DNA from: Aristolochia californica
Taxonomy: Eukaryota; Streptophyta; Magnoliopsida; Piperales; Aristolochiaceae
Length of the DNA: 64,000 nt
NCBI GenBank assembly: GCA_029961685.1
Contig: JARWKL010000008.1
Coordinates: 13,673,981 to 13,737,980, forward strand
Direction: 5' to 3'
A program made the position numbers and the translations under genes. Numbering within the stretch: position 1 is the first letter of the stretch; each line of letters opens with the position of its first letter. The notes beneath the pieces are model-generated. The model was not told the DNA's origin and did no database searches. It saw nothing but the letters and a program-made list of their open reading frames with translations. Positions 53,545 through 64,000 of this stretch are shown piece after piece.

Positions 53545-54147
53545 GCATACAAAACTCTAAAACTTTCATTTAGTTGTGATCTATATTTGCCTTATCTTTT
53601 TGTTTACGAGAAAACTAGGAGAGATAAAAACTCAATATTTAAAAAAAAAATTGAACATCCAAAATGGGAATCCACAAATACTGAGAGAGATAATTCAAAA
53701 AAGTATCTGTGATTTTTAAGGTCTGGTTTTGGTAAAATAGCCAAAAAGTTGGTTGTTTGGCTCTGGTAAATACCCCACCGCACGTTAACTTGAGAATTTT
53801 AATTCTTTCAACTCGTTGAAATTTTTGGATCATTAGGTCATTTGCATTTTCAACATGTTTCTGGCATGCATATCCACCACATTTAAAACATGTTAGGATC
53901 AATTAGAAATCTCTTTCTTATAAAATTCCACCATGCTATCTGGGGTTGTACTAGTGGAATTTCGCCTATGTGAATAACAAAACTTTGGTGTTCATTTTTA
54001 GTGTATGAAAATAATTTACTTCACTTACATTTATTATAGTTTTCAAATTCTTTTGCATTCATAAACTTTAAAATTTTCATTTTGTTGTGATCTCAATTTG
54101 CCTTATCTTTTTGTCTACAAGAAAACTGGGAGAGAGAAAAACACAAG
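53545..54147 (+). repeat. Three-monomer period block, copy 2 (offset 1530 bp)
   Basis: Second copy of the block. It ends at about 54147 and is followed by the large internal deletion near 54316, so the array changed phase just after this duplicated block. Confidence 0.82.
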
Positions 54148-54616
54148 TTTGAAAAAAAAAATTGAACATCCAAAATGGAAATGCACAAATACTGAGAGAG
54201 ATAATTCCAAAAAGTATCTGTGATTTTTTAGGTCCGCATTTTTTAAAATAGGCAAAAAGTGGGTTGTTTGGCTCTGGTAAATATTCCACCGCACGTTAAC
54301 TTGAGAATTTTAATTTTCCTTATCATTTTGTTTACGACAAATCTAGGAGAGTGAAAAACTCAAGTTTGAAAATAAAAAAATTTAACATCCAAAATGGAAA
54401 TGCACAAATGCTGAGTGACAAAATTCCAAAAAGTTTCTATGATTTTTTTTGGTCCGTTTTTTGTAAAATTGGCAAAAAGTGGATTGTTCGGCTCTGGTAA
54501 ATATCCCTCTGCACGTTAACTTGAGAATTTTAATTTTTTCTACTCGAAATTTTTGGATAAATAGGTCACTTTCAGCTTTAACATTTTTCTGGCATGCATA
54601 TCCACCACATTTAAAA
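53889..54616 (+). repeat. Chimeric monomer pair with ~290 bp deleted (728 bp)
   Basis: The interval between landmarks is 728 bp where two full monomers would give about 1020 bp. At about 54314-54318 the T-rich stretch that normally precedes CTACTCC joins directly to CCTTATCATTTTG, which belongs some 290 bp further on. The missing part covers the landmark, the ACTAGT region and the CACTCACATTT region. The order of the remaining sequence is intact, as expected from a deletion by unequal exchange out of phase. Confidence 0.88.
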
Positions 54617-57169
54617 CATGTTAGGATCAATTAGAAATTTTTTTTTATAAAATTCCACCGAGCTATCTGGGGTTGTACTAGTGCAATTTCCCCAACATGG
54701 ATAATAAAACTTTGGTGTTCATTTTTAGTCCATGAAAATAACTTTCTTCACTCACTTTTATAATAGTTTTCAAATTCTTTTGCATACATAACCTCTAAAA
54801 TTTTCATTTTGTTGTGATCTATATTTTCCATATCTTTTTGTTTACGAGAAAACAGGGAGAGTGAAAAACTCAAGTTTGAAAAAAAAAAATTGAACATCCA
54901 AAATGGAAATGCACAAATGCTGAGAGAGATAATTTCAAAAAGTCTCTATGATTTTTTAGGTTCGCTTGTTGTAAAATAGACAAAAAGTGGGTTGTTTGGC
55001 TCTATTAAATATCCCACCGTACGTTAACTTGAGAATTTTAATTTTTTCGACTCCTAGAAATTTTTAGATCATTAGGTCATTTGCATCTTCGACATGTTTC
55101 TGCATGCATATCCACCACATTTAAAACATGTTAGGATCAATTAGAAATCTCTTTCTTATAAAATTCCACCAAGCCATCTGGGGTTGTACTAGTGGAAATT
55201 CCCCAATGTGGATAACAAAACTTTGGTGTTCATTTTTAGTGCGTGACAATAATTTTCTTCACTCACATTTATTATAGCTTTCGAATTCTTTTGCATACAT
55301 AAACTCTAAAATTTTGATTTTGTTGTGATCTATATTTGCCTAATCTTTTTGTTTTCAGGAAAACAGGAGAGTGAAAAACTCGAGTTTGAAAAAAAAAATT
55401 GAACATCCAAAATGGAAATGCACAAATGCTGAGAGAGGTAATTCCAAAAAGTATCTGAGGTTTTTTAGGTTCACTTTTTTTAAAATAGCCTAAAAGTGGG
55501 TTTTTTGGCTCTGGTAAATATCCCACCGCACGTTAACTTGAGAATTTAAATTTTTTCTACTCCTTGAAACTTTTGGATCATTACGTCATTTGCATCTTCA
55601 ACATGTTTCTGACATGCATATCCACCACATTTAAAACAGGTTAGGAACAATTAGAAATCTGTTTCTTATAAAATTCCACCAAGCTACCGTGGGCTGTACT
55701 AGTGGAATTTCCCCAACGTGGATAAAACCACTTTGGTGTTCATTTTTAGTACGTGAAAATAATTTTCTTGACTCACATTTATTATAGTTTTCAAATTCTT
55801 TTGCATACATAAACTCTAAAATTTTCATTTTATTGTGATCTACATTTGCCTTATCTTTTTTTTTTACGTGAAAATAGTGAGAGAGAAAAACTAAATTTTG
55901 AAAAAGAAAAATTGAACCTCCAAAATGGAAATGCACATATGTTGAGAGAGTAATTCCAAAAAGTATCTGTGATTTTGTAGGTGCACTTTTTGTAAAATAG
56001 GCCAAACGTGGGTTGTTTGGCTCTGGTAAATACCCCATCGCACGTTAACTTGAGAATATTAATTTTTTCTACTCCTTGAAATTTTTGGATCATTAGAACA
56101 TTTGCATCTTCAGCATGTCTCTGGCATGCCTATCCACCACATTTAAAACATGTTAGGATCAATTAGAAATCTCTTTCTTATAAAATTCCACCACGCTATC
56201 TGGAGTTGTACTATTGGAATTTCCCCAAAGCGGATAACAAAACTTTGGCGTTCATTTTTAGTGCGTGAAAATAATTTCTTCATTCACATTTATTATACTA
56301 TTCAAATTCTTTTGCATACATAAACTCTAAAATTTTCATTTTGTTGTGATCTATATTTTCCTTATCTTTTTGTTTACGAGAAAACTGGGAGAGTCAGAAA
56401 CTCAAGTTTGAAACAAAAAATTGAACATCCAAAATGGAAATGTACAAATGCTGAGAGAGATAATTCCAAAAAGTATCTTTAACTTTTTAGGTCCGCATTT
56501 TGAAAAATATGCAAAAAGTGGGTTGTTTGGCTCAGGTAAATATCCCACCGCAGGTTAACTTTAGAATTTAATTTTTTTCCACTCCAAGAAATTTTGGATC
56601 ATTAGGTCATTTTCATCCTCAACATGTTTCTAGCATGCATATCCACCAAATTTAAAACATGTTAGGTTCAATTAGAAATCTCTTTCTAAAAAATTCCACC
56701 AAGTTATCAAGGGTTGTACTAGTGGAATTTCCCCAACATGGATAACAAAACTTTGGTGTTAATTTTTAGTGCGTGAAAATAATTTTCTTCACTCACATTT
56801 ATTATATTTTTCAAATTATTTTGCATACATAAACTCTAAAATTTTCATTTTGTTGAGATCTATATTTGCCTTATCATTTTCTTTACGACAAAACTGGGAT
56901 AGTGAAAAACTCAAGTTGGAAAATAAAAAAATTGAACATCCAAAATGGAAATGCACAAATGTGGGAGACATAATTCCAAAAAGTATCTGTGATTTTTTAG
57001 GTCCATTTTTTTGTAAAATAGGCAAAAAGTGGGTTATTTGGCTCTGGTAAATATCCCACCGCACGTTAACTTGAGAAATTTAATTTCTTCTACTCCTTGA
57101 ATTTTTTGGATGATTAGGTCATTTGCATCTTCAACATGATTCTGGCATGCATATCCACCACATTTAAAA
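54617..57169 (+). repeat. Five divergent monomers; one patch shared at +2554 bp
   Basis: Landmarks at 54617, 55127, 55637, 56149 and 56658. The stretch 54681-54850 (GTGCAATTTCCCC, TTAGTCCATGAAAA, CACTTTTATAATAG, CATAACCTCTAAAA, TTTTCCATATC) recurs at 57235-57404, five monomers away. The rest of the five-monomer block is not repeated clearly. Confidence 0.75.
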
Positions 57170-58128
57170 CATGTTAGGATCAATTAGAAATCTCTTTCTA
57201 ATAAAATTCCACCAAGCTATCTGGGGTTGTACTAGTGCAATTTCCCCAACATGGATAACAAAACTTTGGTGTTCATTTTTAGTCCATGAAAATAATTTTC
57301 TTCATTCACTTTTATAATAGTTTTCAAATTCTTTTGCATACATAACCTCTAAAATTTTCATTTTGTTGTGATCTATATTTTCCATATCTTTTTGTTTACG
57401 AGAAAACTGGGAGAGTGAAAAACTCAAGTTTGAAAAAAAAAATTGAACATCCAAAATGGAAATGCACAAATGCTGAGAGTGATAATTCCAAAAAGTATCT
57501 GTGATTTTTTTGGCTCTAGTAAATATGCCACCGCATGTTAACTTCAGAATTTTAATTTTTTCTACTCCTTGAAATTTTTGGATCATTAGGACATTTGCTT
57601 CTTCAACAAGTTTCTGGCATGTATATCCACCACATTTAAAACATTATAGGGTCAATTAGGAATCTCTTTTTTATAAAATTCCACCAAGCTATCTGGGGTT
57701 GTACTAGTGGAATTTCCCCAACGTGGATAACAAAACTTTGGTGTTTATTTTTAGTGCGTGAAAATAACTTTCTTCACTCACATTTACTATAGTTTTCAAA
57801 TTCTTTGGCATACATAAACTCTAAAATTTTCATTTTGTTGTGATCTATATTTGCCTAATCTTGTGAAAAAATCAAGTTTCAAAAAAAAAATTGAACATCC
57901 AAAATGCAAATGCACAAATGCTGAGAGAGATAATTCCAAAAAGTATCTGGGATTTTTTAGGTCAGGTTTTTGTAAAATAGGCAAAAAGTGGGTTGTTTGG
58001 CTCTAGTAAATATCCCACCGTACGTTAACTTGAGAATTGTAATTTTTCCTACTCTTTGAAATTTTTGGATCATTAGGTCATTTGCATCTTCAACATGTTT
58101 CTGGCATGCATATCCATCACATTTAAAA
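57170..58128 (+). repeat. Two consecutive shortened monomers (472 and 487 bp)
   Basis: In the first, GTGATTTTTT joins directly to TGGCTCTAG near 57504-57512, losing about 40 bp (AGGTCCGC through GGGTTGT). In the second, GCCTAATCTT joins to GTGAAAAA near 57860, losing about 26 bp (TTTGTTTACGAG and neighbours). The two scars are unrelated and each occurs once in the window. Confidence 0.83.
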
Positions 58129-60677
58129 CATGTTAGGATCAATTAATAATCTCTTTCTTATAAAATTCCACCAAGCAATCTGGGGTTGTACTCGTGGAAT
58201 TTCCCCAACGTGGATAACAAAACTTTGGTGTTCATTTTTAGTGTGTGAAAATAACTTTCTTCACTCACATTTATTATAGTTTTCAAATTCTTTTGCATAC
58301 ATACACTCTAAAATTTCCATTTTGTTATGATCTAAATTGCCTTTTCTTTTTGTCTACGAGAATACAAGGAGAGTGAAAAACTGAAATTTGAAAAAAAAAT
58401 TGAAAATCCAAAATAGAAAGGCACAAATGCTGAGAGGGATAACTCCAAAAAGTATCTGTGATTTTTTACGTCTGCTTTTTGTAAAATAGGCAAAAAGTGG
58501 GATGTTTGTATGGTAAATATCCCACCGCACGTTAACTTGAGAATTTTAATTTTTTCTACTGCTTGAAATTTTTGGATCATTAGGTCATTTTCATCTTCAA
58601 CATGTTTTTGGCATACATATCCACCACATTTAAAACATGTTAGGATCAATTAGAAATCTCTTTCTTACAAAATTCCACCAAGCTATCTGGGGTTGAACTA
58701 CTGGAATTTCTCCAACGTGGATAAAAAACTTTGGTGTTCATTTTTAGTGCGTGAAAATAATTTTCTTCGCTCACATTTCTTTTATTATTCAAATTCTTTT
58801 GCATACATAGACTCTAAAATTTTCATTTTGTTGTGATCTAGTTTGCCTTATCATTTTGTTTACGAGAAAAATGGTAGAGTGAAAAACTCAATTTTGAAAA
58901 TAAAAAAATTAAACATCCAAAATGGAAATGAACAAATGCTGAGAGACATAATTCCAAAAAGTATCTGTGATTTTTTAGGTCCGCTTATTGTAAAATAGGC
59001 AAAAAGTGGGTTGTTTGCCTTTGGTAAATATCCCACCACACGTTAAATTGAGAATTTTAACTTTTCCTACTCCTTGTAATTTTTGAATCATTAGGTCATT
59101 TGCATCTTCAACATGTTTCTAGCATGCATATCCACCACAATTAAAACATGTTAGGATCAATTAGAAATCTCTTTCTAATAAAATTCCACCAAGCTATCTG
59201 GGGTTGTACTAGTGGAATTTCCCCAACATGGATAACAAAACTTTGGTGTTCATTTTTAGTACGTGAAAATAATTTTCTTCACTCACATTTATTACATTTT
59301 TTAAATTCTTTTGCATACATAAACTCTAAAATTTTTAAATTATTTGTGATATATATTTTCCTAATCTTTTTCTTTACGAGAAAACTGGGAGAGTGAAAAA
59401 CTGCAGTTTGAAAAAAAAAAAATTGAACATCCAAAATGGAAATGCAAAAATACTGAGAGAGATAATTCAAAAAAGTATCTGTGATTTTTTAGGTCCGCTT
59501 TTTTTAAAATAGCCGAAAAGTGGGTTGTATGGCTCTAGTAAATATCCCACCGCACGTTAACTTGAGAATTTTAATTTTTTCTACTCCTTGAAATTTTTGG
59601 ATCATTAGGTCATTTGCATCTTCAGCATGTTTCTGGCATGCCTATCCACCACATTTAAAGCATATTAGGATCAATTAGAAATCTCTTCCCTATAAAATTC
59701 CGCCAAGCTATATGGGGTTGTACTAGTAGAATTTACCCAAAGTGGATTACAAAACTTTGGTCTTCATTTTTAGTGCTTGAAAATAATTTCCTTCATTCAC
59801 ATTAGTATTGTATTCAAATTCTTTTGCATACACAAACTCTAAAATTTTCATTATGTTGTGCTCTATATTTGCCTTTCTTTTTGTTTACGTGAAAACAGGG
59901 AGAGAGAAAAACTCAAGTTAGAAAAAAAAAATTGAACATCCAAAATGGAAATGTACAAATGCTGAGAGAGATAATTCCAAAAAGTATCTATGATTTTTTA
60001 GGTCCATTTTTTGTAAAATAGGCAAAAAGTGGGTTGTTTGGCTCTGGTAAATATCCCACCTCACGTTAACTTGAGAATTTTAATTTTTTCTACTCCTTGA
60101 AATTTTTGGATCATTAGGTCATTTGCATCTTCAACATTTTTCTGGCATGCCCATCCACTACATTTAAAACATGTTAGGATCAATTAGAAATCTCTTTCTT
60201 ATAAAATTCCCCAAGCTATCTTGGGTTGTACAAGTGGAATTTCCCCATCGTGAAAAACAAAACTTTGGTGTTCATTTTAAGTGCGCTAAAATAATTTTCA
60301 TCATTCACATTTATTATAGTTTTCAAATTCTTTTGCATACATAAACTCTAAAATTTTCATTTTGGTGTGATCTATATTTGGCTTATCTTTTTGTTTACGA
60401 GAAAACTGGGAGAGTGAAAAACTCAAGTTTGGAAAAGAAAAATTGAACATCCAAAATGGAAATGCACAAATGCTGACAGTGATAATTCCAAAACATATCT
60501 GTGATATTTTAGGTCCGCTTTTTGTAAAATAGGCAAAAAGTGGGTTGTTTGGCTGTAGTAAATATCCCACCGAACGTTAACTTGAAAATTTTAATTTTTT
60601 CTACTCGAAATTTTTCGATCATTAGGTCATTTGCATCTTACACATGTTTCTGGCATGCATATCCACCACATTTAAAA
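58129..60677 (+). repeat. Ordinary divergent monomers, no clear HOR
   Basis: Five full-length monomers with landmarks at 58129, 58636, 59147, 59661 and 60170. Each differs from its neighbours, and I could not find a distant partner block by eye. The copy at 60170 has CCCCATCGTG, which it shares with several scattered monomers. Confidence 0.7.
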
Positions 60678-60912
60678 CATGTTAGGATCAATTAGAAATC
60701 TCTTTCTTATAAAATTGCACCAAGCTATCTTGGGGTTGTACTAGTGGAATTTCCCCATCGTGGATAACAAAGTGGGTTTTTTGGCTCTGGTAAATATCCC
60801 ACCGCACGTTAACTTGAGAATTGTAATTTTTTCTACTCGTTGAAATTTTTGAATCATTAGGTAATTTGTGTCTTCAACATGTTTATGGCATGCATATCCA
60901 CCACATTTAAAA
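60678..60912 (+). repeat. Half monomer, 235 bp, with ~275 bp deleted
   Basis: At about 60768-60772 GGATAACAAA is followed at once by GTGGGTTTTTTGGCTC. The sequence jumps from offset about 90 to offset about 370 of the monomer. The two sides share AAA at the join (AACAAA before, CAAAAAGTGGG after in the intact monomer). It is the shortest unit in the window. Confidence 0.9.
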
Positions 60913-61167
60913 AATTTTAGGATCAATTAGAAATCTCTTTCTTATAAAATTCCACCAAGCTATTTGTGGATGTACTAGTGGAATTTCCCCAACGTGGATA
61001 ACTAAAGTTTGATGTTCATTTTTAGAGGGTAAAAATAATTTTCGTCACTCTCATTTATTATAGTTTTGAAATTCTTTTGCATACATAAAATCAAAAATTT
61101 TTATTTTTTCTGATCTATATTTGCCTTATCTTTTTATTTACGAGAAAACTGGGTGAGTGAAAAACTC

Positions 61168-61185
61168 AAATTTTTTTTTAAAAAA
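61168..61185. other. Perfect A/T palindrome replacing the usual A-run
   Basis: Where other monomers read CTCAAATTTG followed by A-run, this one reads AAA, nine T and six A (AAATTTTTTTTTAAAAAA). The G of TTTG is lost and the T-run extended. The result can pair with itself. Slippage between the T and A runs, or a small inverted duplication, would produce it; a sequencing or assembly error in homopolymers is also possible. Confidence 0.7.
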
Positions 61186-61933
61186 TTGAACATCCAAAAT
61201 GGAAGTGCACAAATGCTGAGAGAGATAATTCCTAAAATTATATATTATTTTTTAGGTGCTTTTTTTGTAAAATAGGCAAAAAGTGGGTTGTGTGACTCTG
61301 CTAAATATCCCACCGCATGTTAACTTAAGAATTTTAATTTTTTCTACTCCTTGAAATTTTTGGATCATTAGGTCACTTGCATCTTCAACATGTTTCTGGC
61401 ATGCATATCCACCACATTTAAAACATGTTAGAGTCAATTAGAAATCTCTTTCTTATAAAATTCAACCAAGCTATCTCGGGTTGTACTAGTGGAATTTCCC
61501 CAACGTGGATAACAAAACTTTGGTGTTCATTTTTAGTGCGTGAAAATAATTTTCTTCACTCACATTTATTATAGTTTTCAAATTCTTTTGCATACATAAA
61601 CTCTCAAATTTCATTTTGTTGTGATCTATATTTTCCATATCCTTTTGTTTACGAGAAAATTGGGAGAGAGAACAACTCAAGTTTGAAAATAAAAATTGAG
61701 CATCCAAAATGGAAATGAACAAATGCTGAGAGAGATAATTCAAAAAAGTATCTGTGATTTTTTAGGTCAGCATTTTTTAAAATAGGAAAAAAGTGGGTTG
61801 TGTGACTCTGCTAAATATCCCACCGCATGTTAACTAGAGAATTTTAATTTTTTCCACTCCTTGAAATTTTTGGATCATGAGGTCATTTTCATCTTCAACA
61901 TGTTTCGGGCATGCATATTCACCACATTCAAAT

Positions 61934-64000
61934 AATGTTAAGATGAATTAGAAATCTCTTTCTAAAAAAATTCCACCAAGCTTTCAGGGGTTGTACTAGT
62001 GGAATTTCCCCTACGTGGATAACAAAACTTTGGTTTTAATTTTTAGTCCATGAAAACAATTTTCTTCACTCATATTTATTATAGTTTTAAAATTATTTTT
62101 CACACATAAACTTTAAAATTATAATTTTGTTGTGATCTATATTTGCCTTATCATTTTGTTTATGAGAAAACTGGGAGAGTGAAAAACTAAAGTTTGAAAA
62201 TAAAAAAAATTTACATCCAAAATGGAAATGCACAAATGCCGAGAGACATAATTCCAAAAAGTATCTGGGATTTTTTGGGTCCATTTTTTTAAAAATTGGC
62301 TAAAAGTGTGTTGTTTGGCTCAGGTAAATATCCCACCGTACTTTAACTTGAGAATTTTAATTTTTTCTACTCCTTGAAATTTTTGGGTCATTAGGTCACT
62401 TGCATCTTCAACATGTTTCTGGCATGCATATCCACCACACTTAAAACATGTTAGGATCAATTAGAAATACCTTTCTTATAAAATTCCACCAAGCTATCTG
62501 GGGTTGTACTAGTGGAATTTTTCAAAATTGGAAAACAAAATTTTGGTGTTCATTTTTAGTGCGTGAAAATAATTTCCTTCATTTAATTTTATTATAATAT
62601 TCAAATTCTTTTGCATACATAAACTCTAAAATTTTCATTTTGTTGTGATCTATATTTTCCTTATCTTTTTGTTTACGAGAAAACTGGTTGAGTGAAAAAC
62701 TCAAGTTTGAAAAAAAAAATTGAACATCCAAAATGGAAATGAACAAATGGTGAGAGAGATAATTCCAAAAAGTATCTTTGAATTTTTAGGTCCGCATTTT
62801 GTAAAATAGGCAAAAAGTGGGTTGTTTGGCTCTGGTAAATATCCCACCGCACATTAACTTTAGAATTTTAATTTTTTCCACTCCTTGAAATTTTTGGATC
62901 ATTAGGTCATTTTCATCTTACCCTTGTTTCTGGCATGCATATCCACCACATTTTAAACATGTTAGGATCAATTAGAAATCTCTTTCTAATAAAATTCCAC
63001 CAAGCTATCTGGGATTGTTCTAGTGGAATTTCCCCATCGTGGATAACAAAACTTTGCTGTTAATTTTTAGTGCGTGAAAATAATTTTCCTCACTCACATT
63101 TATTATAGTTTTCAAATTCTTTTGCATACATAAACTGTAAAATTTTCATTTTGTTGTGATCTATATTTGCCTTATGATTTTGTTTACGAGAAAACTGGGA
63201 AAGTGAAAAACTGAAGTTTGAAAATAAAAAAATTGAACATTCAAAATGGAAATGCACAAATGCTGAGTGAGATAATTGAAAAAGGTATCTGTGATTTTTT
63301 AGGTCCGCTTTTTGTAAAATAGGCAAAAATTGGGTTGTTTGGCTCTAGTAAATATCCCACCGCACGTTAACTTGACAATTTTAATTTTTCTACTAGAAAT
63401 TTTTGGATCGTTAGGTCATTTGCATTTTCAACATGTTTCTGGCATGCATTTCCACCACATTTATAACATGTCAGGATCAATTAGAAATCTCTTTCTTATA
63501 AAATTCCACCAAGCTATCTGGGGTTGTTCTAGTGGAATTTCCCAATTGTGAATAACAAAACTTTGGAGTTGATTTTTACTGCGTGAAAATTATTTTCTTC
63601 ACTCACAATTATTATAGTTTTCAAATTCTTTTGCATACATAAACTCTAAAATTTTTATTTTGTTGTGATCTATATCAGACTTATCTTTTTGTTTACGTGA
63701 AAACTGTGAGAGTGAAAAACTCAAGTTTGAAAAAAAAAAATTGAACATCCAAAATGGAAATGCTCAAATGCTGAGAGAGATAATTCCAAAATGTATATGT
63801 AATTTTTTAGGTCCTCTTGTTGAAAAGTAGGCAAAAAGTGCGTTGTTTGTCTGAGGTAAATATCCCACCGCACGTTAACTTGAGAATTTTAATTTTTTCA
63901 ACTCGAAATTTTTTGATCCGGTTATTTGCATCTTCAACATGTTTCTGGCATGCATATTCACCACATTTAAAACATGTTAGGATATATTAGAAATCTCTTT
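61934..64000 (+). repeat. Terminal block, repeat of the 48.8-51.3 kb block
   Basis: Monomers at 61934, 62447, 62958 and 63467 match those at 48785, 49808, 50319 and 50829. Shared variants include GCTTTCAGGGG, CCCCTACGTGG, TTTTATTATAATATTC, CTTTAGAATTTTAATTTTTTCC, GGGATTGTTCTAG, GTCCTCTTGTTGAAAA and AAGTGCGTTGTTTGTC. The last monomer is cut by the window end, so the block may continue beyond it. Confidence 0.82.

Larger units (their letters stand above)
1..64000 (+). repeat. Tandem satellite array, ~510 bp monomer, about 126 head-to-tail copies
   Basis: One monomer fills the window in a single orientation. The landmark CATGTTAGG (or a 1-4 base variant) recurs at 49, 561, 1070, 1577, 2087, 2601, 3112, 3626, 4134, 4645, 5158, 5668 and so on to 62958, 63467 and 63973: 127 landmarks, mean spacing about 507 bp, most spacings 507-514. 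Exceptions come from indels: 490, 486, 486, 490, 490, 477, 455, 497, 478, 467, 497, 728, 472, 487 and 235 bp, plus one of 541 bp caused by an insertion. Unrelated monomers differ at roughly one base in ten by eye, while members of the same higher-order unit are much closer. No inverted copies and no unrelated sequence longer than about 35 bp were seen. The family is not one I can name. Nuclear heterochromatin of a plant is the best guess. Confidence 0.97.

Noticed and set aside
2313..63326. Dozens of open frames of 60-150 codons, mostly minus strand, with recurring peptides that begin MRWDIYQSQ, MGYLPEPNN or MILTCFKCGG
   Set aside because: They are the same few phases of the satellite monomer, overlap each other in different frames on the same bases, and change length with each indel or A-run length. 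Most need TTG or GTG as a start; for example, the MILTCFKCGG frame begins at TTG opposite CAATTAG. There is no conserved start context, no intron or promoter signal, and no bias toward silent change.
1..64000. CRISPR array
   Set aside because: Repeat units are about 510 bp with variation spread across the whole unit. There is no short conserved repeat alternating with unique spacers and no cas genes.
1..64000. 5S rRNA gene tandem array (plant 5S units are often near 500 bp)
   Set aside because: No 120 bp GC-rich conserved block or internal A-box and C-box promoter was seen in any monomer; the whole unit is AT-rich and varies throughout.
1..64000. LTR retrotransposon, helitron or DNA transposon carrying the repeats
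   Set aside because: No reverse transcriptase, integrase, transposase or gag frames, no primer-binding or polypurine tract next to an LTR-like boundary, no terminal inverted repeats and no interruption of the tandem period.
1..64000. Bacterial or phage origin
   Set aside because: No coding density, ribosome binding sites or operon structure is present. A 64 kb satellite with nested higher-order repeats and a TTTAGGG motif is a eukaryotic nuclear pattern.

Overview
The whole 64 kb window is one uninterrupted head-to-tail satellite DNA array. A single AT-rich monomer of about 510 bp (usual spacing 507-514 bp) is repeated from the first base to the last, always in the same orientation. I located 127 successive copies of one landmark (CATGTTAGG and its variants) between positions 49 and 63973; the mean spacing is about 507 bp. 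I see no protein gene, rRNA, tRNA, CRISPR array or transposon. The array runs off both ends of the window.

The sequence points to a nuclear, repeat-rich eukaryotic chromosome, most likely a plant. There are three reasons: a megasatellite-like array with higher-order structure; alternate bases that often fall at CpG positions as TG or CA, as expected of methylated heterochromatin; and one short interstitial run of GGGTTTAGGGTTTAGGG, the plant-type telomere repeat, inside a monomer at 16443-16459. Some apicomplexans and algae share that telomere unit, so plant is an inference. I do not recognise the satellite family. Centromeric, pericentromeric, knob and subtelomeric locations all remain possible.

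Layout. 1-2270: single monomers, including one of a recurring marked type. 2271-9920: a clear higher-order repeat (HOR) of five monomers (about 2553 bp) present three times with few differences. 9921-17564: rearranged derivatives of the same monomer types, plus the telomere-like insertion. 17565-18536: a very recent single-monomer duplication (486 bp twice). 18963-21737: a three-monomer duplication (1511 bp period). 24448-46230: a second HOR domain in which a distinctly marked monomer returns after 5, 9, 5, 11, 6 and 5 monomers; inside it a six-monomer unit of 3065 bp is repeated at 37950-44530. 46742-64000: a mosaic in which blocks recur at 1530, 2554, 3570, 6852, 12640 and 13149 bp, with several truncated or chimeric monomers. 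A 227 bp tract with one mismatch links 43.7 kb and 50.9 kb, across the two domains.

The many open frames of 60-150 codons, mostly on the minus strand, are the same few phases of the monomer read again and again. They start at different codons (often TTG or GTG), break at the variable A-run and show no sign of selection as proteins. I therefore call no CDS. The interest of the window lies in array evolution: nested HORs of different size, patchwork exchange between distant monomers, microhomology deletion scars and the telomere-like insertion.
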